In this document: piece by piece, positions 6,212 through 13,463 of the stretch
Numbering within the stretch: position 1 is the first letter of the stretch
Layout: each line of letters begins with the position of its first letter
IMG/VR virus record: IMGVR_UViG_3300021957_000246
Span: 1-26,478 of that record
DNA length: 26,478 nt
Strand: one strand, 5' to 3'
Origin: a virus
Notes under the pieces: generated by a model
Told to the model about the DNA's origin: nothing
The model's input: only the letters and a program-made list of their open reading frames with translations
Databases searched by the model: none
Position numbers and translations under genes: made by a program

Positions 6212-7545
6212 TGTCGTTAAGTAGATTCATATCAGACGACAAAGAATACAAGTATAGAATACTCGTGTATCCAAATATAACTTTCCAAAAAGATTTGGAG
6301 AAAGATAGTTATGTAGTTGTGTTGGGTAATATAATTAAAGAACTAAATAAAATCAGAAATGATTTACATTGGACAATTATATCGCCCGAGTTAATATCAA
6401 GTTTACAATTTGACAATACAGAACAATTAATAGTTCCACAACTTACATATCCCAATTCAATGAGAATGTCTTTTCCATTCAAAGAAGTTATGACAGCGAT
6501 TGATTGGACTCGTAATGATTATGATATCGTGTATAGTCATTTACCAGAACACACCGGTCAACTGAAGAATCTACTTTTCAACACAACCAATATTTCACCA
6601 ACGATAATCGGTTATACTCATTGGACCGAGTTTAAAGAAATAACAAACTACGAATATCAAGTTGGTTTAGCATTTAACATTATTGGTTTATTACAACAAG
6701 AGAAATGTGGTATCAATACAGAAGCACAAAAACAACTCGTATTGAAAAATGCAAGGGAACATTTTAATGATGATGTCATTAAACAATTAGATGAAATTCT
6801 TGAACCACATTATCTTGGTTGGGAAACACCAAACTATGAAAAACAAACAATAGATAAAAATATAATTGTTTACAATCATAGACCACACACATACAAAAAC
6901 TATCCTTGGTTCTTACAACAAATGGATAAACTTTGGGAACAAAGACAAGACTTTGAAGTGTGGGTTCCATTAGCAGAATCAAAAGAAAAACAATATATGA
7001 CGATTGACAAGTATGATAGATATGGATATTTTTCTAAACTATCTTCTTGTAAAGTGGGTGTTTGTTGTAAACAAAAGTATGAAGGTTGGGCAGTATCTGC
7101 TACAGACGGAATGTCAGTTGGCGTTCCTTATATGTTTTCAGATGACGGAAGTTATCACGAATTAGCAGATGAAGCTGGAATATATTATAAAGATTCAGAT
7201 GAGTTTTTAGAGTTAATAAATAAAACATTAGACGACGAAAACTTTAGAAATGAATATTCTGAAAAATCATTACAAAGATTTGAAGATAGTAAATGGGATA
7301 AACAGATTTTAAAAATTAACGATATGTTTCAAAATGCTATTGACAACTTACACGAAAGTAAAGAAACTGATTCATATAAACGAATATTAAAATTTATCAG
7401 AGATAAAAAATCAGTTACCAAACGAGACATTACTGATGAGCTTGGTTGGGGTATACGAATAGCATTTAATTCATATAGAAATAGATTAAGAAATGAAAAA
7501 GATATAAGATTAACAAAAAATAGATACGAGGTTATTGAAAAATGA
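6211..7545 (+). CDS. GT-B glycosyltransferase with C-terminal putative DNA-binding domain
   Basis: A 444-residue protein. The N-terminal half has Rossmann-like strands (YRILVYPNITF, DIVYSHLPEH, IIGYTHWTEF). The C-terminal half carries the group-1/GT-B donor site: KYEGWAVSATDGMSVGVPYMFSDDGSYHEL beginning near residue 289 is here split as KYEGWAVSATDGMSVGVP and YMFSDDGSYHELAD, with the acidic and Gly residues that bind a nucleotide-sugar, followed by AGIYYKDSDEFLELI. Beyond the usual GT end, residues 375-444 form a separate basic module (KSVTKRDITDELGWG, then NSYRNRLRN and RYEVIEK) that looks like a winged helix. It overlaps the upstream and downstream genes by 1 and 4 bases. A sugar transferase acting on phage DNA, or on a host surface polymer or protein, is possible; the extra DNA-binding-like domain favours DNA (inference). 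Confidence 0.75.
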   Translation: MSLSRFISDDKEYKYRILVYPNITFQKDLEKDSYVVVLGNIIKELNKIRNDLHWTIISPELISSLQFDNTEQLIVPQLTYPNSMRMSFPFKEVMTAIDWTRNDYDIVYSHLPEHTGQLKNLLFNTTNISPTIIGYTHWTEFKEITNYEYQVGLAFNIIGLLQQEKCGINTEAQKQLVLKNAREHFNDDVIKQLDEILEPHYLGWETPNYEKQTIDKNIIVYNHRPHTYKNYPWFLQQMDKLWEQRQDFEVWVPLAESKEKQYMTIDKYDRYGYFSKLSSCKVGVCCKQKYEGWAVSATDGMSVGVPYMFSDDGSYHELADEAGIYYKDSDEFLELINKTLDDENFRNEYSEKSLQRFEDSKWDKQILKINDMFQNAIDNLHESKETDSYKRILKFIRDKKSVTKRDITDELGWGIRIAFNSYRNRLRNEKDIRLTKNRYEVIEK

Positions 7546-8327
7546 AGCAATTAACAGAACAACAAATTACAGATAATTGGACAGACTTACGAACAATTAT
7601 CAACAATACATTTAGTGGAGATAGATTAGAAAAACTAAACAAGATGTATGATGACTTTGAAGATAGAATGATAGTAGCACCAGCTAGTGCTAAAAAAGCA
7701 TTTCACAACGCAATGGTTGGTGGTTATGTAGAACATATACTACACGTGGTTAATATGTCCAAACAAATTAAAGATGTGTGGGTATCAAATGGAGCGATGA
7801 TAAACTTCACAGATGAAGAATTAGTATTCGCAGCTCTACACCACGACTTAGGAAAGATTGGAGACTTGGAAGGTAATGATTATTACATTCCACAAGACAA
7901 TGATTGGAGAGTAAAGAATATGGGTGAAATCTATACTCATAATGAAAACCTTTCGTCTTATATGAATGTTACGGATAGGGCATTATTTATTTTACAACAC
8001 TACGGAATCAGTATGTCTGAGTTTGAATATCTTGGATTAAAATTAGCTGACGGACTTTATGAAGACGCTAATGAAAAATATCTAAAAGGATATAATCCAG
8101 CTTGGAGATTAAAAAGTAATATCGCTTACATTATACACCAAGCAGATATGATGGCTACTCACACTGAATATGACGAGTGGCACAGAGAAGACAAGAAAGA
8201 ATCTGCTAAGGTTCAGAAGTCAGTAAATAAAATTAAAGATGCGGTTGACACGGAAATAAAAGAAAAGTTCACCAAGTCAACAGACCCTAAAGATATATTT
8301 AACGAATTGTTTGGAGAGAAAAAATGA
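7542..8327 (+). CDS. HD-domain metal-dependent phosphohydrolase
   Basis: A 261-residue HD superfamily protein. The metal-binding residues are visible in order: H in GGYVEHILHVVNMS, the H101-D102 pair in LHHDLGKIGD, later His in ILQHYG and the distal Asp in IHQADMMATHTEYD. These enzymes hydrolyse phosphate esters of nucleotides, cyclic nucleotides or RNA ends; the substrate cannot be told. The layout recalls HD proteins with a GGYVEHIL start seen in YhaM-type exoribonucleases and in T4-like phages. AGG at 7529-7531 is the probable SD. The start overlaps the glycosyltransferase stop by 4 bases and the stop overlaps the next start by 4. It could trim nucleotides to supply the modification pathway or degrade signalling nucleotides of host defence (both inference). 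Confidence 0.85.
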   Translation: MKQLTEQQITDNWTDLRTIINNTFSGDRLEKLNKMYDDFEDRMIVAPASAKKAFHNAMVGGYVEHILHVVNMSKQIKDVWVSNGAMINFTDEELVFAALHHDLGKIGDLEGNDYYIPQDNDWRVKNMGEIYTHNENLSSYMNVTDRALFILQHYGISMSEFEYLGLKLADGLYEDANEKYLKGYNPAWRLKSNIAYIIHQADMMATHTEYDEWHREDKKESAKVQKSVNKIKDAVDTEIKEKFTKSTDPKDIFNELFGEKK

Positions 8328-8575
8328 TAGGATACATATTACTAAGTATAATTGTTTTGATGTTAGGTTGGACTACATTTAATCTAACGAGAAAAACAGA
8401 ACGATTAGAAAGTTGGATTGAGGATTATGCACAAAGAATACAAGAAACACAACGAGTATTAAAAGAGATTGATAACAAAGGAACATTTGAAGCAGATGAT
8501 GAAATAGGTGTAGTGTTTCAATCAATCAAAGAAGCAGTAGACGAGTTAAACGAAATAACAGAAACGGAGATATAA
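8324..8575 (+). CDS. Small single-pass membrane protein with coiled coil
   Basis: An 83-residue protein with an N-terminal transmembrane segment (about residues 3-21, IGYILLSIIVLMLGWTTF) and a charged helical tail (ETQRVLKEIDNKG, then IKEAVDELNEITETE) likely to form a coiled coil. It overlaps both neighbours (4 bases upstream, 1 base downstream), so it is translated with the HD protein and the late sigma factor. The topology resembles small inner-membrane phage proteins, including spanin-like or host-takeover proteins, but no lysis cassette context supports a spanin call. Confidence 0.7.
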   Translation: MIGYILLSIIVLMLGWTTFNLTRKTERLESWIEDYAQRIQETQRVLKEIDNKGTFEADDEIGVVFQSIKEAVDELNEITETEI

Positions 8576-9300
8576 TGCCAAGAAAAGCAAAAAAAGGTTC
8601 ACCAAGATATTACTTTCACCAAGGAACAGAAGACGCAATCATCAGACACAATAAAGAAACTCGTCCACATATGAGAGAACGAATTTATAATGAACACATT
8701 AGAGTTCCATTTGAAAAGTTGGCAGAAAATATCATTCACACATTTAAGTTTTATTACTTTGATGTTCCGAGTACAGATGTTATTCACGAGGTAGTAAGTT
8801 TCTTGTATATGAATATGCATAAGTTCGCCGAAGGTAAGGGAAAGGCATTTAGTTACTTCAGTATTGTTGCCAAGAACTATCTCATCTTACACAACAATAA
8901 CAATTACAAAAAACTAAAACAAACTGATGAAGAATCCGTAACTGATTACAAAAGAGATGCTTTGGGTGAGACCAATAGAAAAGATGTTTTAGAAGGACAG
9001 AAAGAATATATGGATTTATTCGTAGACTACTGGACCAACAATCTAACTACCGTGTTTAAAAGAAAACAAGATATTGATGTTGCTAATTCGGTATTGTATC
9101 TTATGGAACAAAGACAAAACATTGAGAACTTTAATAAGAAAGCTCTATACATTTTGATTAGAGAAATGACTGGGTCTAACACTCAACACATTACTCGTGT
9201 GATAAATGTTTTGAAAAAACATCACGTCAATTTACAAAAGAATTATCTGGCTACTGGAAGTATAGAAACTAAATATACTGGAAGTTGGGATATATTATAA
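8575..9300 (+). CDS. gp55: T4 gp55-like late-transcription sigma factor
   Basis: A 241-residue protein resembling the late sigma factor of T4-like phages. The diagnostic stretch is sigma region 2-like: STDVIHEVVSFLYMNMHKF, then EGKGKAFSYFSIVAKNYLI, which corresponds to the core-binding and -10-recognition helices (compare the GKAFSYF motif in sigma-like phage proteins). A basic, Asn-rich stretch follows (HNNNNYKKLK). No region 4 is evident, as in T4 gp55, which relies on a separate protein (gp33) at the RNA polymerase beta flap. It is the last gene of the overlapping operon starting at 4793 and lies immediately before the late structural region. It should direct RNA polymerase to late promoters such as the TCTTATATTTATT-linked starts (inference). 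Confidence 0.8.
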   Translation: MPRKAKKGSPRYYFHQGTEDAIIRHNKETRPHMRERIYNEHIRVPFEKLAENIIHTFKFYYFDVPSTDVIHEVVSFLYMNMHKFAEGKGKAFSYFSIVAKNYLILHNNNNYKKLKQTDEESVTDYKRDALGETNRKDVLEGQKEYMDLFVDYWTNNLTTVFKRKQDIDVANSVLYLMEQRQNIENFNKKALYILIREMTGSNTQHITRVINVLKKHHVNLQKNYLATGSIETKYTGSWDIL

Positions 9301-9317
9301 AAAAAATAAAAAAAAGC

Positions 9318-9346
9318 TTGACATTGTCAGTTTTTCTTCATATATT
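9318..9346 (+). promoter_or_regulatory. Sigma70-type promoter for the HNH-sigma4 gene, apparently leaderless
   Basis: A perfect TTGACA (9318-9323), 17-base spacer, TATATT (9341-9346), with an overlapping TATAAT at 9346-9351. The ATG is at 9352, so the predicted start of transcription falls on or beside it. No SD lies upstream. The arrangement copies that of the uvsE promoter almost base for base in the -10 region. Confidence 0.8.
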
Positions 9347-9351
9347 ATAAT

Positions 9352-10131
9352 ATGATTGAGAGATTGAACGGAAAAAATAAAAATCAACACTTTGAGTGGA
9401 AGTGTTTTAACAACATACCACTTGTTCAAAAACACCACGTTATTCCAAGACATCACGGTGGTGATGATAATCCAAACAATCTTATAGAATTAGAAGTTAG
9501 AGAGCACGCTCTTGCACATTTAAATATTTATGAAAATGGTATCGAGGGTGTTCCAAATACTAAGGGTTGTGAAAAGTGTAAAAATAGTTATAATACTTTA
9601 ATGGGTATGTATAGAACTTGGTATAGAAAAACAAAAATATATCAAGAACCTAACAACGAAGTTGATTGGATTGAATATTACAATGAAAAAAATAATTATA
9701 ATGATGTATTAGAAAACTATAATACATATGAAGAAAATAATTTCGTAGGTTATGACCCAGACGAAAACTTTAATTATGAGTATCTCGTGGAAGAAGCTAT
9801 GTCTTTACTTACTTCTATAACAGAAAGAGAACGAAGTGTTGTAGAATTACACTTGGGAATAAATCGAAACAGACCACATTCTCTTTATGAAATTGGAGAA
9901 ATGTTTTCTTTAACACGAGGAAGAACTGGTGATATATATCGTAAAGCTATTAGAAGACTTCGTATGTTTATGGACAACTATGTAATTGAATTAAGTAGAT
10001 GTGATGAACCATTACAAAGGGCTTATAGGTACGGGTATAGAGAACAAAACTATCAAACAATAAATCAATCACCATATCACGAAACACAATTGGAATATGC
10101 CTTTGGAAAAGGTAATGGTAACTTTAGATAA
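9352..10131 (+). CDS. HNH nuclease domain fused to sigma-70 region 4
   Basis: A 259-residue protein made of two known parts. Residues 25-60 form an HNH endonuclease core: KHHVIPRHHGG (H28, H29), DDNPNNLIEL (N43) and REHALAH (H52, H56), followed by a Cys pair (GCEKC). A linker rich in Asn, Tyr and Glu follows (85-145). Residues 148-208 are a clear sigma-70 region 4: LTSITERERSVVELHLG, then SLYEIGEMFSLTRGRTGDIY and RKAIRRLRMF, with the helix-turn-helix that in RpoD reads the -35 box and contacts the beta flap. No sigma region 2 is present. It is expressed from its own promoter, right after a gp55-like gene that lacks region 4. It may be a transcription co-factor that replaces gp33, a homing nuclease that captured a DNA-reading domain, or both. 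Confidence 0.85.
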   Translation: MIERLNGKNKNQHFEWKCFNNIPLVQKHHVIPRHHGGDDNPNNLIELEVREHALAHLNIYENGIEGVPNTKGCEKCKNSYNTLMGMYRTWYRKTKIYQEPNNEVDWIEYYNEKNNYNDVLENYNTYEENNFVGYDPDENFNYEYLVEEAMSLLTSITERERSVVELHLGINRNRPHSLYEIGEMFSLTRGRTGDIYRKAIRRLRMFMDNYVIELSRCDEPLQRAYRYGYREQNYQTINQSPYHETQLEYAFGKGNGNFR

Positions 10132-10142
10132 TTAATATAACA

Positions 10143-10166
10143 AAGGGCAGTATTTCTACTGCCCTT
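10143..10166. terminator. Bidirectional hairpin terminator between convergent genes
   Basis: A perfect 10-bp stem (AAGGGCAGTA / TACTGCCCTT) with a TTTC loop. It lies 12 bases after the stop of the + strand gene (10131) and 13 bases after the stop of the - strand gene (10179). No long T-run follows on +; on - a TGTT-rich stretch follows. The symmetric position between two converging genes is the main support. Confidence 0.75.
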
Positions 10167-10178
10167 GTAATTCCACCT

Positions 10179-10400
10179 TTATTTGTTGAGTAATCCTAAT
10201 ATAATTATTAGTGAAATAAATCCAGCAAATCCTGCTTCACCGAAGCTATTTACTAAACTTACTAAATTACCAACAATATCAATTCCTAAGAATCCCCCTA
10301 CAAATACTAATTGTACGAGAACACCTAAGCCGATTATATGTAATAGTACATCTTTTAAACCAGATACACTATCTATAATCATTTTGATTGTGTCTTTCAT
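10179..10400 (-). CDS. Small hydrophobic membrane protein, only minus-strand gene
   Basis: A 73-residue protein with a short amphipathic start (MKDTIKMIIDSVSGLKDVL) and two hydrophobic segments, about residues 20-48 (IIGLGVLVQLVFVGGFLGI) and 55-71 (FAGFISLIIILGLL). On the minus strand AGGGGG (complement of 10409-10414) stands 8 bases before the ATG, one of the best SD sites in the window, which settles the strand. The + strand reading of the same bases is proline/threonine/asparagine-rich and has no SD, so it is a shadow. The stop is 13 bases before the shared hairpin. Glycine-rich two-helix membrane proteins in phages may be holins or envelope modifiers; holin is one option, unproven. Confidence 0.75.
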   Translation of the reverse strand: MKDTIKMIIDSVSGLKDVLLHIIGLGVLVQLVFVGGFLGIDIVGNLVSLVNSFGEAGFAGFISLIIILGLLNK

Positions 10401-10427
10401 TTTAGTTTCCCCCTATTAATGAATAAA

Positions 10428-10446
10428 AGTCGGTTTTTCCCCGACT
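10428..10446. other. Small GC-rich hairpin in the divergent promoter region
   Basis: AGTCGG (10428-10433) pairs with CCGACT (10441-10446) around a 7-base loop, in an otherwise AT-only intergenic stretch. On the minus strand the stem is followed by TTTTATT and then the SD of the 73-residue protein, so it would lie in that gene's leader and could act as an attenuator or an mRNA-stabilising stem. Confidence 0.45.
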
Positions 10447-10488
10447 CGTATAATAACTATATAGTAAAATTAAAAAAATAAACCGATA

Positions 10489-10496
10489 TATAAATA
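10489..10496 (+). promoter_or_regulatory. T4-type late promoter box TATAAATA, tentative
   Basis: An exact match to the T4 late promoter consensus TATAAATA, 49 bases before the ATG at 10545. It sits in an AT-only run (10484-10502), so chance is possible. The same run reads ATATATTTATAT on the minus strand and could serve the divergent gene at 10400. The rest of the intergenic region holds only AT-rich sequence and the hairpin at 10428. Confidence 0.4.
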
Positions 10497-10517
10497 TATA
10501 TACCCTTTTTTTCATAG

Positions 10518-10530
10518 TCTTATATTTATT
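10518..10530 (+). promoter_or_regulatory. Late-region motif TCTTATATTTATT, copy 1
   Basis: First of three exact copies of this 13-base string, all in short gaps directly before late virion genes. Here it ends 14 bases before the ATG at 10545, and an AGG SD follows at 10534-10536. It heads the long structural operon (10545-22968). Confidence 0.55.
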
Positions 10531-10544
10531 GTTAGGTAAAAACT

Positions 10545-10934
10545 ATGGCAAAAGACTACGAAATATTCGAGGGAAAAACCCTATCAGATGTCTTCAAAGA
10601 CATATACGATAATTCTCACACCAATAAAAAACAATTAGAAGTTCTAATGAAAGAGGTGGTAGGATTTATCAAAGACGGAGATACAGCCGTTCAGATTATT
10701 CCTATGTTAAAAGAATACTTAGAAATCAATGTCAAGAACGACGAACAATTGGTTAAGTTGGCAACAATCGTTCAAAGAATTACAGCAGCAGAAAAAAGAG
10801 TATCGGATTCAGGAGATGAGTTCGGTTTATCAGAAGCAGAAAAAGAACAACTGATGAATGCAATAGAATCAGATGTTCAAGAGTTACAAATCAAAAAAGA
10901 CGAAATAGAAAATTCAATCAGTAAGGAAAATTAA
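10545..10934 (+). CDS. Conserved-looking late helical protein, unknown function
   Basis: A 129-residue, acidic, all-helical protein beginning MAKDYEIFEGKTLSDVFKDIY. Similar short proteins (EIFEGKT-like start, KEYLEINVKNDEQLVKLA middle) sit next to the gp5 gene in marine T4-like phages, as I recall; no function is assigned. It is the first gene of the late operon, with an AGG SD 8 bases upstream, and its stop (TAATG) overlaps the next start by one base. A role in hub or tail-tube assembly (chaperone-like) is inferred only from position. Confidence 0.7.
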   Translation: MAKDYEIFEGKTLSDVFKDIYDNSHTNKKQLEVLMKEVVGFIKDGDTAVQIIPMLKEYLEINVKNDEQLVKLATIVQRITAAEKRVSDSGDEFGLSEAEKEQLMNAIESDVQELQIKKDEIENSISKEN

Positions 10935-12553
10935 TGCCTAAGATAAGTAAACAATCACTACAAAATGTGTTTGTTTCAGGAGACGGGTTCGTAACAAAAA
11001 CAGAACTCAACCGCGTATTGAAACAAGTATATGTGGAATCGGTTGACCCAAATACAACCGCAAACTTAGAAGTATTTGAAGTCATAGAATTAGAAACACC
11101 AAAAGTAAAAGGTAGATATGTATTTTCTAATCAGAGAGATAGTGTTGATGAATTGGTTTCTTTTTTACCTGCAACTTCTAACATTACACAACCACCATTG
11201 ATTGGAGAGTTGTGGTTAGGATTTAGATTCAAAAAAGAACATTTTTATATTTCAAGATTAAGTGATAGTAATATGTCGGTTAATTATCAGAGTGTAGGTC
11301 AAAGTACACCAACACTTCTTGATAACAAGACCAATAATGAAACGCGTTCTGATGTAAAGTCAAGACCCTATGGTAATGTATTTAAACCAAATATATCAGT
11401 AAGTAATCAGTTGTTACAATCTAACTTAGAAGGACAAACATTAATACAAGGTAGGTATGATAATTATATTCAATTAGGTGCAAAAGAACAAGAAGGATTT
11501 GGTTCAGAAAAAAATTATATAAAGTTATCAAATCAAGAAACATATATTGATATGGAAAGTTCTTTAACACTGAGAAGTTCTCAACAATATAGTGAGTTAC
11601 TTGATATGAATTACGATAAGACTTCTGGAAAAGTATCAAGATACTTACTTCGTGGTAAAGGAAAAGAAGATAAACCTTATTTAGATTTAGACTGGGAAGG
11701 TCCAACATTATGGGGAAATTCAGGTAGAGTATTAATAACAGCGTCAGAAGATGATGTTGCAATCTTTGCTAAGAAGTCAGTTCGTATTAAAGGGGAAAGA
11801 ATACAAATAGCAAATGATGGTGGTGGTGTAGAAATTAAAGCTAAAACACTCGTAAATGATATTAGTGAAGAGAACGGAAAAATTATAAACGCAACAAAAG
11901 AAGGTATTCCATTTCCAGATTTAAATATGTCTGGATTTTTAAAACAAACTATGGGAATACAAAAATTATTTCAAGCACTAACTTTAGGAGTTCCTAAATT
12001 ATCTAATCCAGCAACATTACCTTCTGGAGTAAAAGATATTGTTAAAGGTTTGGAAGGGGCAAAAAACTTTATAGAAGCCACTTTAAATTTAGAGTTTTTA
12101 GAAAAAGAAATACTTACTACAAAGACTCCAGAAGAAATTGCAGCTTCATTACCAATACCAGCTGGATTTAAAAATATAGTTGGAGACATACAAACTTTTT
12201 CTGAAGGTATTGATGAAAATATAAAAAAATTAGAAAAGGTGGTTAGTGATAATGCACCACTTTTAGAAAACGCACAACTTATAAATAATGCTCTTGAAAG
12301 TAATGATAGAACTGCTATTTTAAATACATTGGAAAGTGTACCATCAGATATACTTCAATCGATACCAGGTGGAGAAGATACTTTGTCAATGTTCAAAAGT
12401 TCTAAACTTAAAGAAAAGGATATAATTAAGGCAAGAGAAAATGGAGCGTTTGTTCAAATAGAAAATTACTTATCAGAAACCGCAACAGGTGAAAATGATT
12501 TAGAACTAATGAAATCATACGGGAAGATTTTAAATTTAACAAAACAGGAGTAA
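10934..12553 (+). CDS. gp5: gp5-like baseplate hub/central spike protein
   Basis: A 539-residue virion protein. Residues 35-115 look like the OB-fold of gp5/VgrG-type hub proteins (VKGRYVFSNQRDSVDELV, later PPLIGELWLGFRFKKEHFYI). Residues 155-220 carry LEGQTLIQGRYDNYIQLG, typical of hub proteins of marine T4-like phages. Residues 250-315 (DVAIFAKKSVRIKGERIQIA then GGGVEIKAK) look like stacked strands of a spike beta-helix. The C-terminal 220 residues are helical and unassigned. The lysozyme domain of T4 gp5 is absent. It lies two genes upstream of gp25, matching the T4-like hub/wedge order. The product should form the membrane-piercing tip at the end of the tail tube. Confidence 0.65.
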   Translation: MPKISKQSLQNVFVSGDGFVTKTELNRVLKQVYVESVDPNTTANLEVFEVIELETPKVKGRYVFSNQRDSVDELVSFLPATSNITQPPLIGELWLGFRFKKEHFYISRLSDSNMSVNYQSVGQSTPTLLDNKTNNETRSDVKSRPYGNVFKPNISVSNQLLQSNLEGQTLIQGRYDNYIQLGAKEQEGFGSEKNYIKLSNQETYIDMESSLTLRSSQQYSELLDMNYDKTSGKVSRYLLRGKGKEDKPYLDLDWEGPTLWGNSGRVLITASEDDVAIFAKKSVRIKGERIQIANDGGGVEIKAKTLVNDISEENGKIINATKEGIPFPDLNMSGFLKQTMGIQKLFQALTLGVPKLSNPATLPSGVKDIVKGLEGAKNFIEATLNLEFLEKEILTTKTPEEIAASLPIPAGFKNIVGDIQTFSEGIDENIKKLEKVVSDNAPLLENAQLINNALESNDRTAILNTLESVPSDILQSIPGGEDTLSMFKSSKLKEKDIIKARENGAFVQIENYLSETATGENDLELMKSYGKILNLTKQE

Positions 12554-12555
12554 AA

Positions 12556-13041
12556 ATGAACAAAGATAAATTAAAAAATATAATTGAATTAATTGTTCGT
12601 AAAGAAATCAAAAAACAATTAAGCGAGATATTTATTAATGAGAAAGAAGAAATCAAATTATCAGAAGTGATTTCTAAACCTACACCTAAAAAAGTAGTCA
12701 AGAAACAACCTAAAAAACAATACACAAAAAACAAAGTGTTAAATGAAGTATTGAACCAAACCAAACCATTAGGTTCATCTGAAATGGATGAGTATCCTAC
12801 ATTAGGAGGTGGAATATTAGGTAGTGATAATATGGCAGAAGTATTGGGTTATGGTGATTTAGGTATGGGTAGTAATAAAGAAAGAGCACGAGAAATGGGA
12901 GCAGTTGACACAATCAAGAAAGCAGGAGTTTCAGTAGATGCAGTTCCTGAAGAAGTTCAAAACGCATTGACTCGTGATTACTCTGGACTTATGAAAGCAA
13001 TTAATAAGAAGAAATCAGGTGAAGGTGGTTTTAGACCATAA
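12556..13041 (+). CDS. Late protein between hub and gp25, unknown function
   Basis: A 161-residue protein. The first 70 residues are strongly charged and helical (IIELIVRKEIKKQLSEIF, then a Lys/Pro/Val-rich basic stretch); the C-terminal half is glycine-rich (YPTLGGGILGSDNMAEVLGY, GDLGMGSNKERAREMG), followed by a short helix and a GGFRP end. A strong SD (CAGGAG at 12545-12550) precedes the ATG by 5 bases. It is wedged between the hub gene and gp25 with 2- and 9-base gaps. The basic N-terminus could be an assembly or scaffolding segment; no family is recognised. Confidence 0.75.
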   Translation: MNKDKLKNIIELIVRKEIKKQLSEIFINEKEEIKLSEVISKPTPKKVVKKQPKKQYTKNKVLNEVLNQTKPLGSSEMDEYPTLGGGILGSDNMAEVLGYGDLGMGSNKERAREMGAVDTIKKAGVSVDAVPEEVQNALTRDYSGLMKAINKKKSGEGGFRP

Positions 13042-13050
13042 AGGTAAACA

Positions 13051-13461
13051 ATGGCAAGAAGCGTAAGAGAAATAGATAGAAACGAAGATAAGAATGTTGG
13101 AATAGGATTTCCAATGGACTATACCGATACTCAAGGGTTCTTTCGTAAAACAAAAACGGTATTAGAACAGTCAAGACACAATCTAAGAAACTTATTATTA
13201 ACTACGCCAGGAGAAAGGATTATGCAACCAGACTTCGGTAGTCAATTAAAAAGTATAGTGTTTGAACAAGGTGAAAATATTCCTGAAAGAGTAGAGGAAG
13301 CAATAAATGAATCAGTCAGTAGATTTTTATCTTACATCAACATTAATGGTGTTTTCACAACACAAGATGGAAATCAACTAAATGTTCAAGTAGAATATTC
13401 AGTACCGCTTAATCCAGATACAATTGAAATATTAAACTTTGACTTTAGAATTGGAGAATAA
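13051..13461 (+). CDS. gp25: gp25-like baseplate wedge protein
   Basis: A 136-residue protein of the gp25/W family, close to the usual length (T4 gp25 is 132). The hallmark sits near the middle: NLLLTTPGERIMQPDFGSQL, containing the GER and PDFG residues conserved from phage baseplates to type VI TssE. The C-terminus has the expected alternating strands (LNVQVEYSVP and IEILNFDFRIGE). gp25 is the core that joins wedge proteins to the hub and starts sheath assembly. The SD-like AAAGG lies 6 bases before the ATG. gp6 follows after 2 bases, the standard order. Confidence 0.93.
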   Translation: MARSVREIDRNEDKNVGIGFPMDYTDTQGFFRKTKTVLEQSRHNLRNLLLTTPGERIMQPDFGSQLKSIVFEQGENIPERVEEAINESVSRFLSYININGVFTTQDGNQLNVQVEYSVPLNPDTIEILNFDFRIGE

Positions 13462-13463
13462 AA

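Noticed and set aside
9301-9351. Terminator after the late sigma gene
   Set aside because: There is an A-rich run but no hairpin; the gap is explained by the promoter of the next gene.
10183-10419. Plus-strand frame of 78 codons opposite the small hydrophobic protein
   Set aside because: Composition is Pro/Thr/Asn/Ile-rich as expected of an antisense shadow, there is no SD, and the minus-strand frame has AGGGGG at ideal spacing and a membrane-protein pattern.
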